Below are positions 53,634-63,419 of a stretch of DNA of 64,000 nucleotides, piece after piece. Made by a program: the position numbers and the translations under genes. The first letter of the stretch is position 1; each line of letters opens with the position of its first letter. This DNA is from Steroidobacter sp. (GTDB lineage Bacteria; Pseudomonadota; Gammaproteobacteria; Steroidobacterales; Steroidobacteraceae), in contig JAICPY010000002.1 of assembly GCA_025929585.1 (NCBI GenBank), positions 1 through 64,000 on the forward strand. The letters are read 5' to 3'. The notes beneath the pieces were generated by a model. It ran no database searches, was not told the origin of the DNA, and was given only the letters and a program-made list of their open reading frames with translations.

Positions 53634-54602
53634 TTACGATCCCAAGTCAGCTTGCTCTACAACCTTGGGCGCCTCGACGGCGCGTACCGTGGGGACGTCC
53701 GTAAACAGCCGGAGCGGCTTTATCGTGCCCCCTGGCTGGCCTGCGACAAGACCCAGGAACCGACCCTGCCGACCGTAAGCCCGCGCCTCTGCAAGAAAAC
53801 ACGCTGCGGCGGGGTGCGGGACGGACTGTCCCATGAGCAGGCGGCGCTCGGCCTGTTCATCCAGCTCCAACTTCGGTAAATCCGCAAAAGCGGCATCAGG
53901 CCCCAACAAGGTCGCATCTCGCGCATCTGGCGCCAGCTCCGCGAGTTGCGTTAGCGAATACATCGGGAAGGTACTGAAAGGGTCTACGCACAGACGTCTG
54001 AGGTCCTCGACGTAACCCAGAGTGCCCAAGCTTTGCGCCAAATCGGCTGCCAGCGTCCGGATGTACGTGCCCTTGGAGCAATGGACCTCGAACTCCAGCC
54101 CCTGCGCCGAGAGACTGACCAACGTCATATCTCGTAGCCAGATCTTTCGTGCTGCGCGCTCGACTGACTGCCCATTACGGGCGAGCTCATACAGCCGCTT
54201 CCCCTCGAACTTCAGCGCCGAGTGCATCGGCGGGATTTGCTCCTGCTCGCCTTCGAAAGCTTTCAATACGGTCAATACGGCCTCGGTGCCGAGACTCGGA
54301 ATGGGTGCCTCTTCGATCACCGGCGTTTCCATATCACCCGAAGCGGTTCGCGCGCCCAGCCGAACTCGAACTCGATAGGTCTTGCCGGAATTGAGCAATC
54401 TTCCGCACACCTTAGTCGCTTGTCCAAAACAGACGGGCAACAGCCCGCTGGCGAGCGGATCCAAGCTGCCGGCGTGCCCGGCCTTCTTGGCGCCGAAGAG
54501 CGATCGCACTTCCTGCAACGCGGCGTTCGAGGAAAGTCCGAGCGCTTTGTCTAGCAGCAAGATGCCATCGAGATCGCGATAGAAGCGGCGAGGTTTGCTC
54601 AC
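53634..54602 (-). CDS. truB: tRNA pseudouridine(55) synthase
   Basis: 322 residues, standard TruB, which makes psi55 in the T loop of nearly all tRNAs. It has the N-terminal DGILLLDKALGLSSNAAL block, the catalytic aspartate in HAGSLDPLASGLLPVCFG, and the later KGTYIRTLAADLAQSLG motif, with a C-terminal PUA domain (about 245-310). The start is a GTG. Position between rbfA and rpsO is canonical. Unlike the RluB-like protein in this window, its catalytic Asp is present. Confidence 0.97.
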   Translation of the reverse strand: MSKPRRFYRDLDGILLLDKALGLSSNAALQEVRSLFGAKKAGHAGSLDPLASGLLPVCFGQATKVCGRLLNSGKTYRVRVRLGARTASGDMETPVIEEAPIPSLGTEAVLTVLKAFEGEQEQIPPMHSALKFEGKRLYELARNGQSVERAARKIWLRDMTLVSLSAQGLEFEVHCSKGTYIRTLAADLAQSLGTLGYVEDLRRLCVDPFSTFPMYSLTQLAELAPDARDATLLGPDAAFADLPKLELDEQAERRLLMGQSVPHPAAACFLAEARAYGRQGRFLGLVAGQPGGTIKPLRLFTDVPTVRAVEAPKVVEQADLGS

Positions 54603-54689
54603 GAGAAAGAAAGCGAATAGCGGGTTTGGTTGGAGGAGGAGCTCGAGCTAGTGCTCAGTATCGAGGTCTTTCGAATCACATCCCGCAAT

Positions 54690-55082
54690 TCACGGGTCAC
54701 GATCTTGATCCTCTTCATCGACGTGACGCTCCTCATCTTCCTTCACTGCCTTGTGAATCAGCGCCGATAGACGAGCGCCACCTTCAATGAGCTCGTCTTT
54801 GACAAAGCGCAGCTCTGGACTATGCCGCAAGCCCAGCGAACGACCAACTGGGCCTCTCAGGTAGTCCGCAGCTTCGTCCAGAATTTCTTGAGCCAGCTGC
54901 GGATCCGCACCGAGTACTGAGTAGTAGACGGTCGCATAACTCAGATCGCTCGACATGCGCACTTCGGTCAGCGTCACCATCCCCAATCGAGGATCGCGTA
55001 ACTCCCGTCGCATCAGCTCGCTGAGCGCTCGCTGCAACTGCTGTCCGACACGACGGGCACGAGGAAAAGGTTTGGAAGGCAT
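54690..55082 (-). CDS. rbfA: Ribosome-binding factor A
   Basis: 130-residue KH-fold assembly factor for the 30S subunit, needed for 16S rRNA 5' maturation and cold adaptation. Motifs: RVGQQLQRALSELMRRELRDP, LGMVTLTEVRMSSDLSYATV, and LRHSPELRFVKDELIEGG. The C-terminal tail is acidic (DEEDQDRDP-like). It follows infB, but with a 188-bp gap occupied by repeat element B5, larger than usual for this operon. Confidence 0.96.
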   Translation of the reverse strand: MPSKPFPRARRVGQQLQRALSELMRRELRDPRLGMVTLTEVRMSSDLSYATVYYSVLGADPQLAQEILDEAADYLRGPVGRSLGLRHSPELRFVKDELIEGGARLSALIHKAVKEDEERHVDEEDQDRDP

Positions 55083-55120
55083 TGCGTCTTAGTCTTGGTC
55101 CGCGCCCGAGGGGGTTCCGT

Positions 55121-55263
55121 TGGTCTCAGTCTGTAGTCCGCAGCCAGAGGCCTGCAGATTATGCTTGCTCTGGGATAACGCTCTGACGCGGCAAAGGTTC
55201 GTAACCATCGCCTTAGACCGCGCCGAGTTTGCCTGCAGACTGCGAACTACAGTCTACAGACCC
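55121..55263. repeat. Paired-arm inverted element B5 (GTAGTCCGCAG units)
   Basis: The left arm 55121-55151 and right arm 55231-55263 are inverted relatives sharing GGTCT, CTGTAGT(C/T)CGCAG and AGGC blocks with a few indels; the spacer is about 80 nt. The right arm lies 7 nt from the infB stop codon. It interrupts the infB-rbfA junction inside an essential operon, so transcripts must read through it. Confidence 0.8.
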
Positions 55264-55270
55264 ACCTACC

Positions 55271-57850
55271 TCACATCGTGCGGGCGATTTCCACGCGCGA
55301 GTAACACTCGATTTGATCGCCGGCTCGCACGTCGTTGTAGTTGCGCACGCCGATGCCGCATTCGGTACCGGAACGCACTTCGTTCACATCGTCCTTGAAT
55401 CGACGCAGAGACTCCAATTCGCCCTCGAAGATCACGACATTATTACGCAACACACGAATCGGATTGTTGCGCCGGACATAGCCGTCGACCACGATGCAAC
55501 CAGCCACCGTGCCGAACTTGCTCGAACGGAACACGTCGCGAACTTCCGCAAGGCCCACGATCTGCTCTTTGACCTCGGGCGCCAACATGCCCGAAAGCAC
55601 CTGCTTCACGTCGTCGATCGCTTCGTAAATGATGCTGTAGTAGCGAACGTCGATGCCGGATTCCTTGATCATGCTGCGAGCCGAGCTGTCGGCACGTACG
55701 TTGAAACCGATGATTCGCGCATTCGAGGCCTGTGCCAGCGTCACGTCGGACTCAGTGATGCCACCGACACCGCTCGATACCACCTTCACGGCCACTTCAT
55801 CCGTAGACAGATTGTTCAACGCATCGCGTAACGCTTCCGCACTACCCTGCACGTCGGCCTTCAGCACGACCTGCACAGTTGCGGTCTTGCCATCGCCCAT
55901 CTGCGACATCATGTCTTCGATCTTCGCCGGACCCTGCTTCGCGAGCTTGGTATCGCGGAACTTGCCTTGGCGATAAAGCGCAACCTCACGTGCCTTACGC
56001 TCACTTTCGAGTACCAGAATTTCATCACCGGCATTTGGCGCACCGGACAGACCGAGTACCACGACCGGCAATGAAGGACCGGCTTCTGTAACCGGCCGGC
56101 CCGCTTCGTCGAACATCGCGCGCACGCGGCCGAACTCTTGACCCGCAATAATCGGGTCGCCCGGCCGCAAGGTGCCACGCTTGACGAGAACGGTCGCAAC
56201 TGCGCCCCTGCCCTTCTCCATGCTGGACTCGATGACTACGCCGGCGGCCGGGCCGTCTTGCGGCGCCTTCAGTTCAAGCACATCGGACTGCAACAGGATC
56301 GAATCGAGCAGTTGATCGATGCCTTGTCCGGTGCGTGCCGAAACGGGCACGAACAACGTGTCGCCACCCCAGTCTTCAGGAATGACGTTGTGCTTCACTA
56401 GATCGTTGCGTACTCGCTCCGGATCGGCGTCGTGTTTGTCTATCTTGTTCATCGCCACGACGATCGGCACTTCTGCTGCGCGCGCGTGCTGAATCGCTTC
56501 GATGGTCTGCGGCATCACGCCATCGTCTGCAGCGACCACTAGTACGACGATATCGGTGATCTGCGCACCGCGAGCACGCATTGCCGTGAATGCAGCGTGG
56601 CCTGGCGTGTCGAGGAAGGTGACCACGCCCTTGTCGGTCTCGACATGATAAGCGCCGACGTGCTGAGTAATTCCGCCTGCTTCCCCGGCGGCAACTTTCG
56701 TGCGGCGAATATAGTCCAGGAGCGAAGTTTTGCCGTGGTCTACGTGACCCATCACGGTGACGACCGGAGGGCGTGATGCCAACTCGTGTCCGGCATCGGC
56801 GGTTTGCAAATCGTCTTCGATCGCGCTTTCTTTGACGAGCACGGGTGTATGCCCGAGTTCCTCCACGACAAGCACAGCCGTGTCCTGGTCGATCGGTTGA
56901 TTGATCGTAGCCATCACGCCCATGTTCATCATGACTTTGATGACTTCGTTGGCCTTTACCGCCATTCGTTGTGCAAGCTCAGCGACGGTGATCGTTTCGC
57001 TGATCTGAACATCATGTTTAACGGGCGCAGCGGGACGCTCGAAGCCGTGCTGAGTCGCTACATTGACCTGCACGGGCCGGCGCGAGCGCGATGCTTGGCT
57101 CTGCTTTTTCTTCTTGAAACGTGCGCTCGCATCGCTCGAGACGTGCAATTCTTGCCGCCGCGGCGCGTTGTCACGCTCGCGTTCGCGACCGCGCTCTGCT
57201 GGCCGGGCTGCCGCCGGTTGTTCCTGCGCTTGAGATGCGACAAGTGCCGCTTGGCGAAGCTCGACTTCACTACGCTCGCGGGCCTCTTGCAGCAATCGCG
57301 CGTTCTCTTCCGCCATGACACGCGCTTCTTCTTCGGCGCGTCGTTGCAGTTCCGCCTCTTCCTGTTCGCGACGCCGACGCTCAGCTTCGAGCGCTTCTGC
57401 TTCCAGGCGCTCGCGCTTCACGTTCTCGTCTTCTTGGACTTCGACGACTAAGGGCGCCGGCGCCGGCTCCGGCTCGGGCGCCGCTTCCGGCGCTGGCTTC
57501 TGCTTGTCGACTTCCTCTTGCTGAACGCGCGCCTGCTCTTCGAGTACGCTGCGATTCAAATAGGTTTTCTTGCGGCGAACTTCGACGTTCACCAAGCGCG
57601 CACGGCCTTGCGCTGAGGCGACCTTGATCTCCCCCTGCGACTTACGCTTGAGCGTAATCTTGCGTGGTGCGGCTTCTTCTCCACGTCCGTGAGAACGGCG
57701 CAGAAAAGTCAGCAACTCCATTTTGGCCTCATCGCTGATTGTGTCATCGGCGCCGGACACCTCGATGCCTGCCTCATCGAGCTGCGTCAACAAACGCTCG
57801 ACCGGCACTTTTAGCACTTCGGCAAATTGGCTAACTGTCACATCCGCCAT
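55271..57850 (-). CDS. infB: Translation initiation factor IF-2
   Basis: 859-residue GTPase that places initiator tRNA on the 30S subunit. From ATG 57850 the N terminus [20 protein letters not shown] is an IF2-N domain; a charged, Glu/Arg/Ala-rich region (about 90-270) follows; a second IF2-N domain precedes the G domain with [14 protein letters not shown] (G1), [11 protein letters not shown] (G3) and NKIDKHDAD (G4); domains II-IV end at [12 protein letters not shown]. It lies between nusA and rbfA. Confidence 0.98.
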   Translation of the reverse strand: MADVTVSQFAEVLKVPVERLLTQLDEAGIEVSGADDTISDEAKMELLTFLRRSHGRGEEAAPRKITLKRKSQGEIKVASAQGRARLVNVEVRRKKTYLNRSVLEEQARVQQEEVDKQKPAPEAAPEPEPAPAPLVVEVQEDENVKRERLEAEALEAERRRREQEEAELQRRAEEEARVMAEENARLLQEARERSEVELRQAALVASQAQEQPAAARPAERGRERERDNAPRRQELHVSSDASARFKKKKQSQASRSRRPVQVNVATQHGFERPAAPVKHDVQISETITVAELAQRMAVKANEVIKVMMNMGVMATINQPIDQDTAVLVVEELGHTPVLVKESAIEDDLQTADAGHELASRPPVVTVMGHVDHGKTSLLDYIRRTKVAAGEAGGITQHVGAYHVETDKGVVTFLDTPGHAAFTAMRARGAQITDIVVLVVAADDGVMPQTIEAIQHARAAEVPIVVAMNKIDKHDADPERVRNDLVKHNVIPEDWGGDTLFVPVSARTGQGIDQLLDSILLQSDVLELKAPQDGPAAGVVIESSMEKGRGAVATVLVKRGTLRPGDPIIAGQEFGRVRAMFDEAGRPVTEAGPSLPVVVLGLSGAPNAGDEILVLESERKAREVALYRQGKFRDTKLAKQGPAKIEDMMSQMGDGKTATVQVVLKADVQGSAEALRDALNNLSTDEVAVKVVSSGVGGITESDVTLAQASNARIIGFNVRADSSARSMIKESGIDVRYYSIIYEAIDDVKQVLSGMLAPEVKEQIVGLAEVRDVFRSSKFGTVAGCIVVDGYVRRNNPIRVLRNNVVIFEGELESLRRFKDDVNEVRSGTECGIGVRNYNDVRAGDQIECYSRVEIARTM

Positions 57851-57965
57851 GAACCGCCCTCCGCTCTCCACTCGGACACTGCTAACCCCGAGTTATCCGA
57901 TGGAAACAGCAGCTTGAGAATACTCACTGCCACTCGTTCGACAACCGTCTGTTTATCTCGCTTTA

Positions 57966-59471
57966 TCAAGCCTGCTGACCTGCACTTTCGAACCAGTGTT
58001 TGCGTGCCGCCATGATCAGAGCGCCTGCGCGCTCCGCATCCACGCCGTCAATCTCGAGCAAGTCATCGATCGCCTGCTCAGCTAAATCTTCCCGAGTCAC
58101 GATGCCGCGGCTCGCCAGCTGCAGCGCCAATCCTTCATCCATACCTTCGACTTGCAAGAGATCTTCCGCGGGCTCCGAGCCGTCAATTTCCTCTTCGTTC
58201 GCGATTGCCTGCGTAAGCAATACGTCGCGGGCGCGATTGCGCAGTTCTTTGACGATTTCCTCGTCGAACTCTTCGATGCCGTTGAGCTCCGAAGCCGGCA
58301 CATAGGCGATCTCTTCGATCGTCGAGAAGCCTTCCTGCACCAAGATCTGCGCCACGTCCTCGTCGACATCCAGCTGCAGCTTGAAGAGCTCGACGAGCTG
58401 ACGAGATTCGCCCTCGCTTTTCTCCTCAGCCGCCTGCTCGGTCATTACGTTGAGCTCCCAACCGGTCAGCTCGCTTGCCAATCGAATGTTCTGACCGCCC
58501 CGGCCGATTGCTTGCGACAGCTTTTCCTCGGTCACCGCGATGTCCATCGAGTGCGAATCCTCGTCCACGACGATGGAAACCACTTCCGCCGGCGCCATCG
58601 CATTGATGACGAACTGCGCAGGATTCTCATCGAAGGGGATGATGTCTACGCGCTCGCCCGCGATCTCGTTGGAGACCGCCTGCACGCGTGAGCCACGCAT
58701 ACCGACACAGGCACCGACGGGATCGATACGATTGTCGTTACTCTTGACCGCAATCTTGGCGCGAACACCCGGATCGCGCGCGGCACCCAAGATCTGGATC
58801 AGACCTTGACCGACTTCCGGCACTTCGAGCTTGAATAGCTCGATCAGGAACTCTGGAGCGGTGCGCGTCAAAAACAACTGTGGACCGCGCTGCTCGGAGC
58901 GAACGTCCTGCAAGAACGCTTTGACGCGATCTTGTGAGCGAATCGGCTCACGCGGAATCATCTGATCGCGCGGGATGAAGCCTTCCGCATTGCTGCCGAG
59001 ATCTACGAACACGCCGTTGCGGTCCACGCGCTTGACGATGCCGGATACCAATGTGCCGACGCGGCCTTTGTACTCGTCCACGACCTGCGCACGTTCCGCC
59101 TCGCGCACCTTCTGCACGATGACTTGCTTTGCGGTCTGCGCTGCAATGCGCCCGAATGCCACGGATTCCATCGGCACTTCGACAAATCCGCCGACTTCAG
59201 CCTCTTTGGAGATATCGGTCGCATCATCGAGCCGCAACTCGCGATCGGGTGATTCCAACTCGGTGGAATCGTCGGCAAAAACCTTCCAGCGGCGCCAGGT
59301 ATCGTAGTCGCCGGTTTTGCGATTGATCGATACGCGCACGTCGATGCCTTCGCCGTGACGCTTGCGCGTCGCCGAGGCCAGCGCTGCTTCTAGCGCTTCG
59401 AAAATGATTTCCTTGTCGACGCCTTTCTCGTTCGACACCGCGTCAACGACCATCAAGATCTCTTTATTCAT
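57966..59471 (-). CDS. nusA: Transcription termination/antitermination factor NusA
   Basis: 501-residue RNA polymerase elongation factor. ATG 59471 gives [20 protein letters not shown]. An N-terminal polymerase-binding domain (1-125), an S1 domain (about 135-200, [20 protein letters not shown]), two KH domains (about 205-345, with [15 protein letters not shown] and [17 protein letters not shown]) and two C-terminal acidic AR repeats (about 365-500) are visible. It lies between rimP and infB. A 6-bp dyad (ACTCGG/CCGAGT, 57870-57893) is in the 115-bp gap to infB. Confidence 0.97.
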   Translation of the reverse strand: MNKEILMVVDAVSNEKGVDKEIIFEALEAALASATRKRHGEGIDVRVSINRKTGDYDTWRRWKVFADDSTELESPDRELRLDDATDISKEAEVGGFVEVPMESVAFGRIAAQTAKQVIVQKVREAERAQVVDEYKGRVGTLVSGIVKRVDRNGVFVDLGSNAEGFIPRDQMIPREPIRSQDRVKAFLQDVRSEQRGPQLFLTRTAPEFLIELFKLEVPEVGQGLIQILGAARDPGVRAKIAVKSNDNRIDPVGACVGMRGSRVQAVSNEIAGERVDIIPFDENPAQFVINAMAPAEVVSIVVDEDSHSMDIAVTEEKLSQAIGRGGQNIRLASELTGWELNVMTEQAAEEKSEGESRQLVELFKLQLDVDEDVAQILVQEGFSTIEEIAYVPASELNGIEEFDEEIVKELRNRARDVLLTQAIANEEEIDGSEPAEDLLQVEGMDEGLALQLASRGIVTREDLAEQAIDDLLEIDGVDAERAGALIMAARKHWFESAGQQA

Positions 59472-59498
59472 CGTGCGAACTCCGCTTTCGAGCTCCAT

Positions 59499-59948
59499 CT
59501 ACATCTGCGGCGCCAAACGCGCCTTGTGTATATCGCCGATCGGCAGAATCACCCTGCCGCCATCCACTTCCAGCGTGATCTGCTGATCATCCGCCGCCAA
59601 CAACTGTCCCGAGAACCGCTTCCGTCCGTCAACGGGCCGCGACATCTCGACACGCACCCGCTCGCCTGCAAAGCGCTCGAAATGCGCTCGCGTGCGAAGG
59701 ACCCGATCCAGACCGGGAGAAGACACCTCCAGGGTGTACTGACCCGGAATCGGGTCGGTACCATCGAGGGTCGCGCTCACCGCCCGGCTCACGCGCTCGC
59801 AGTCCTCGAGCGAAACACCTTCAGGAGAATCGATGTACAGACGGAGCAAACCGCCGCCTGCGCGGGATGCATACTCCAGTTCCCACAGCTCGTAGCCGAG
59901 CTCGGACACGACCGGGCCGAGCAGCTCGTTTAGCTGATCTCGTAGCAT
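59499..59948 (-). CDS. rimP: Ribosome maturation factor RimP
   Basis: 149-residue 30S assembly factor. Blocks: LGYELWELEYASRAGGGLLRLYID, EGVSLEDCERVSRAVSATLD, YTLEVSSPGLDRVLRTRAHF and GRKRFSGQLLAADDQQITLE, the standard two-domain RimP. It opens the rimP-nusA-infB unit after tandem terminators of the tRNA gene and has a GGAGGTGACC box before its ATG. Confidence 0.97.
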   Translation of the reverse strand: MLRDQLNELLGPVVSELGYELWELEYASRAGGGLLRLYIDSPEGVSLEDCERVSRAVSATLDGTDPIPGQYTLEVSSPGLDRVLRTRAHFERFAGERVRVEMSRPVDGRKRFSGQLLAADDQQITLEVDGGRVILPIGDIHKARLAPQM

Positions 59949-59995
59949 CGGTCACCTCCGGGCACATCAGGCTCAATTTACTTGCCGCAGAAACG

Positions 59996-60015
59996 AAAAA
60001 TGGGCCCAAGGCCCA
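59996..60015 (-). terminator. Second terminator between tRNA-fMet and rimP
   Basis: On the minus strand TGGGCC-TTG-GGCCCA is followed by five T residues, a compact intrinsic terminator 48 nt before rimP. If a promoter lies in 60016-60114 it would act as an attenuator in the rimP leader. Confidence 0.75.
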
Positions 60016-60114
60016 TTCATGTCACCGTCCCTTCCTCACCGAACGTGGCCCTGGAACCTCGTTCGGCATCCATCAATCCGGGCTATCGAATGCGCTTTCA
60101 ATAGCCTTGAAACC

Positions 60115-60141
60115 AAAAAGGCCCTTCGAACGGGCCCTTTT
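60115..60141 (-). terminator. Intrinsic terminator of tRNA-fMet
   Basis: On the minus strand AAAAGGGCCC-GTTCGAA-GGGCC is followed by TTTTT, starting 13 nt after the tRNA. The symmetric A and T tracts make it potentially bidirectional. Confidence 0.85.
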
Positions 60142-60153
60142 CAAGCAAAAGCT

Positions 60154-60230
60154 TGGTAGCGGGGGCAGGATTTGAACCTGCGACCTTCGGGTTATGAGCC
60201 CGACGAGCTGCCAGACTGCTCCACCCCGCA
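60154..60230 (-). tRNA. Initiator tRNA-fMet (CAT)
   Basis: A 77-nt tRNA with anticodon CAT, encoded CCA end and the three G-C pairs in the anticodon stem (CGGG-CTCATAA-CCCG) that mark initiators. D and T arms match E. coli fMet tRNA closely. The 1-72 position is unpaired as required for formylation, but is T1 x T72 rather than the common C1 x A72. The gene lies upstream of rimP, as metY does in E. coli. Confidence 0.97.
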
Positions 60231-60235
60231 GCAGA

Positions 60236-60272
60236 GGGCGCGGATTGTAAGGGCCGGACACCGGGAATTCAA
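60236..60272 (-). promoter_or_regulatory. Promoter of tRNA-fMet with GC-rich discriminator
   Basis: On the minus strand -35 TTGAAT (60267-60272), a 17-bp spacer and -10 TACAAT (60244-60249) form a good sigma-70 promoter. The discriminator CCGCGCCC between -10 and the predicted start near 60236 is GC-rich, typical of stringently controlled stable-RNA promoters. Confidence 0.8.
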
Positions 60273-60422
60273 GGAGAGTGACGCGAAGGTTCCTAGTTTA
60301 TCGTCCGCCCGACGATTCACCTGAACACCGTGGCCTTACCTAAGTGCTGCTGCGATCGAAGATTTCAAGCGCAGCGACTCCGACTTCTAGACCTTGGGCG
60401 CTTAAGCGTGCGATCGGCCCTC

Positions 60423-61865
60423 TTACGGCAGCGCTCTGGCGCAGAGCTCGATCAGGATGGAGGGTGCAATACCTAGAGCGAGCACGGCTAGCCCGTTCAC
60501 GCTCAGGACGGTACGCAACGTCCCGCCCGCTTCGATTGCTACCGCGTCCGTCGGTTCATCGAAGTACATCACCTTCACGACGCGCAAGTAGTAGAACGCG
60601 CCGATCACCGAAAACACGACGGCAGCGGCGGCTAGCCAGGCCAGCCCAACGTTCAGGACCGCAGCGATCACTTCGAGCTTGGCCCAGAAACCGATGAAGG
60701 GCGGCACGCCAGCGGTGCTGAACATGAACATGAGCATCATCGCAGCGAACCAGGGACTCTTACGGTTCAAACCGCGGAAGTCCTCGATGCGATCCGCCTC
60801 GAATCCCTCGCGCGCCAGCAGCAAAATCATACCGAATGAGCCAACGCTCATGATCACGTACGCGAAGGTGTAGTACATCGCCGCTTGGTACCCATCGGTC
60901 GTGCCAGCAAGGATGCCCAACAAGATGAACCCCACATGCGAGATCGTCGAGTAGGCCAGCATGCGCTTTAGATTCGTCTGCGCGATTGCCACGATATTGC
61001 CGAGCGCCATCGAGAGCACGGAGATGACAATCAGCATGTCCTGCCAGTTGGCGACCAGCGAATCCAGCCCCTCGGCGAGGACGCGAATCGCCAACACGAA
61101 CGAGGAAATCTTGGGGGCAGCGCCGATGAACAATGTTACGGGCGTAGGCGCACCGTGATAGACATCCGGCACCCACATGTGGAAGGGCACGGCACCGAAC
61201 TTGAAAGCGATGCCCGAGATGATGAATACCAAGGCGAAGACAAGTCCGAGGTGCGAAACACCCACTTCGCGTAGTGCGAGCGCCAACTCATCGATCTGCA
61301 ATGTTCCGGCGATGCCATACACGATGGAAAATCCGTACAACAACATGCCGGAGGAAATCGCGCCGAGCACGAAATACTTCATCGCCGATTCCGCAGCGAT
61401 GCTCGAGTCACGATCGAATGCAATCATTGCATATAGCGATAGCGACAGAAGCTCCACACCCAGGTAGACGGTCAGCAAATTGCCCGCCGACACCATCACC
61501 ATGATCCCAAGCAGCGCTACCAAGCCGAGGATGAAGTACTCGCCTTTGAACAACCCGCGCCGCTGCAGGTATTCCCTGGAGTAAATGAACGTTACGGCGA
61601 CCGTGCCGTAGGAGAACAACTTCAATAAATCGCCCATCGCATCGCCGACGAACATGCCGTCGAATGCGAGGAATCTTTCGTCGACGCCGTAGCGCAGGGT
61701 CATCCAGGCGCAACCGGCTAGCGAGGCCAACGACAATGCGTAAGTCACCCAACGCAAGCGATCGTTCAAGAAGACATCCACGAGGAGGATGACGCAGATC
61801 GCACAGGTGAGAAAAATCTCGGCCGCGACCGCATGCATTCCGAGATTGGTGATCATGGACTCCAT
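60423..61865 (-). CDS. nuoN: NADH-quinone oxidoreductase subunit N
   Basis: 480-residue antiporter-like membrane subunit of complex I with about 14 helices. The start at 61865 lies 8 nt after nuoM. Typical motifs: LTVYLGVELLSLSLYAMIAF with the conserved Glu, FKFGAVPFHMWVPDVYHGAP with the broken-helix Lys/His, and KRMLAYSTISHVGFILLG. It takes part in proton translocation. It ends the nuo operon, with the tRNA-fMet gene 193 bp downstream on the same strand. Confidence 0.97.
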   Translation of the reverse strand: MESMITNLGMHAVAAEIFLTCAICVILLVDVFLNDRLRWVTYALSLASLAGCAWMTLRYGVDERFLAFDGMFVGDAMGDLLKLFSYGTVAVTFIYSREYLQRRGLFKGEYFILGLVALLGIMVMVSAGNLLTVYLGVELLSLSLYAMIAFDRDSSIAAESAMKYFVLGAISSGMLLYGFSIVYGIAGTLQIDELALALREVGVSHLGLVFALVFIISGIAFKFGAVPFHMWVPDVYHGAPTPVTLFIGAAPKISSFVLAIRVLAEGLDSLVANWQDMLIVISVLSMALGNIVAIAQTNLKRMLAYSTISHVGFILLGILAGTTDGYQAAMYYTFAYVIMSVGSFGMILLLAREGFEADRIEDFRGLNRKSPWFAAMMLMFMFSTAGVPPFIGFWAKLEVIAAVLNVGLAWLAAAAVVFSVIGAFYYLRVVKVMYFDEPTDAVAIEAGGTLRTVLSVNGLAVLALGIAPSILIELCARALP

Positions 61866-61872
61866 CGTAGGC

Positions 61873-63402
61873 TCAGAGTTTCGAGATAGTGATGTGCTGC
61901 ACGAGGTTCTCCACCGTCGGGCGCATGACATCGAGCAATGGGACCGGCCACACACCTAGCAGCATCACCGCCAGCGCGAGCACACCAAGCACAAAGAATT
62001 CTCGGCCGTTTACGTCTTTCAACGCAGCGACGTTTTCGTTCGCAACGGCACCGAAGATCACGCGCTTGACGAGCCAAAGCGTATAGGCAGCGCCAAGAAT
62101 CAGCGTGATGGCGGCCAGGAAGGCGTACCAAAAATCGGCCCGGAAGCTCGCGATGATTACCAGAAACTCACCCACGAAACCGGATGTGGCCGGCAAACCG
62201 GAGTTGGCCATCGCGAACAACACGGCGAATGCCGCGAAGATCGGCATCGTATTCACGACTCCGCCGTAGGCACCGATTTCACGACTATGAACCCGGTCGT
62301 ACAGCACGCCAACGCAGAAGAACATCGCGCCGGACACTAGGCCGTGCGAAATCATCTGAACCATCGCGCCGTCGATGCCCATGGCCGCACCGCGAACATC
62401 TCCGTTTACCCGTAGCAGCTCGAACGCCAAGAATGAACCCAACGTTACGAATCCCATGTGCGCAACCGATGAGTACGCAATCAGCTTCTTCATATCCTGC
62501 TGCACGAGCGCAACGTAGCCGATGTAGACGATGGCGATCAGCGAAAGAGAAATGACCAGCCAGTCGAGCTGCGCAGACGCATCCGGGGTGATCGGCAATG
62601 AGAAGCGTAAGAAACCATAGCCGCCCATCTTCAACATGATAGCTGCCAGGATCACCGAACCGCCGGTGGGCGCCTCGACGTGCGCGTCGGGCAACCATGT
62701 GTGGACCGGCCACATCGGAACTTTCACCGCGAACGCAAGCAAGAACGACAAGAAAATCAGAATCTGTTCATTCAAACCGATCGGCAGGCGCTGGAAGTCG
62801 GCAATCGAGTAGCTGCATTGACCTGCATCGCAGGTTTGCAGATAAAGATAGATCAAGGAGACCAGCATCAACACCGAGCCGAGGAACGTATAGAGGAAGA
62901 ACTTCATCGTCGCGTACACCCGACGCGGACCGCCCCACACACCGATGATGATGAACATCGGTATCAGCATTGCTTCCCAGAAGACGTAGAACAGCAGCGC
63001 ATCGAGCGATGCGAACACGCCAACCATCAATCCCTCGAGGATCAAGAATGCCGCATAGTATTGTGCGGGCTTCTTCTCGATTACGGTCCATGCGGCGATT
63101 ATGACCAGCGGCGTAACAAACGTGGTCAGTATGATCAGCGGCATCGCAATGCCGTCGACACCTAACGAATACAGTGCGCTGAACGCCGGAATCCACGCCG
63201 CCTCTTCCACGAACTGCATCTGAGCGGTCGTCGCGTCGAAGTTCGTATAAAGCAGAATCGAAAGTCCAAACGTGGCGGCAGTGGTGATGAGCGCGATCCA
63301 GCGACCTAGAACGATCGCGCGCTCGCCGAGCGCAAGCGTCACGAGACCGCCGAGGATCGGCAGCCAGATAAGAACACTCAAAATTGGCCAATCGAACTGC
63401 AT
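61873..63402 (-). CDS. nuoM: NADH-quinone oxidoreductase subunit M
   Basis: 509-residue antiporter-like subunit of complex I. Key signatures are the glutamate-bearing helix FYVFWEAMLIPMFIIIGVWG, the KVPMWPVHTWLPDAHVEAPT block with its essential lysine and histidines, and LIAYSSVAHMGFVTLG. All charged residues of the proton channel region seem present. It starts 17 nt after nuoL and is followed by nuoN. Confidence 0.97.
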   Translation of the reverse strand: MQFDWPILSVLIWLPILGGLVTLALGERAIVLGRWIALITTAATFGLSILLYTNFDATTAQMQFVEEAAWIPAFSALYSLGVDGIAMPLIILTTFVTPLVIIAAWTVIEKKPAQYYAAFLILEGLMVGVFASLDALLFYVFWEAMLIPMFIIIGVWGGPRRVYATMKFFLYTFLGSVLMLVSLIYLYLQTCDAGQCSYSIADFQRLPIGLNEQILIFLSFLLAFAVKVPMWPVHTWLPDAHVEAPTGGSVILAAIMLKMGGYGFLRFSLPITPDASAQLDWLVISLSLIAIVYIGYVALVQQDMKKLIAYSSVAHMGFVTLGSFLAFELLRVNGDVRGAAMGIDGAMVQMISHGLVSGAMFFCVGVLYDRVHSREIGAYGGVVNTMPIFAAFAVLFAMANSGLPATSGFVGEFLVIIASFRADFWYAFLAAITLILGAAYTLWLVKRVIFGAVANENVAALKDVNGREFFVLGVLALAVMLLGVWPVPLLDVMRPTVENLVQHITISKL

Positions 63403-63419
63403 AGTGGATTCGTTGTTGG

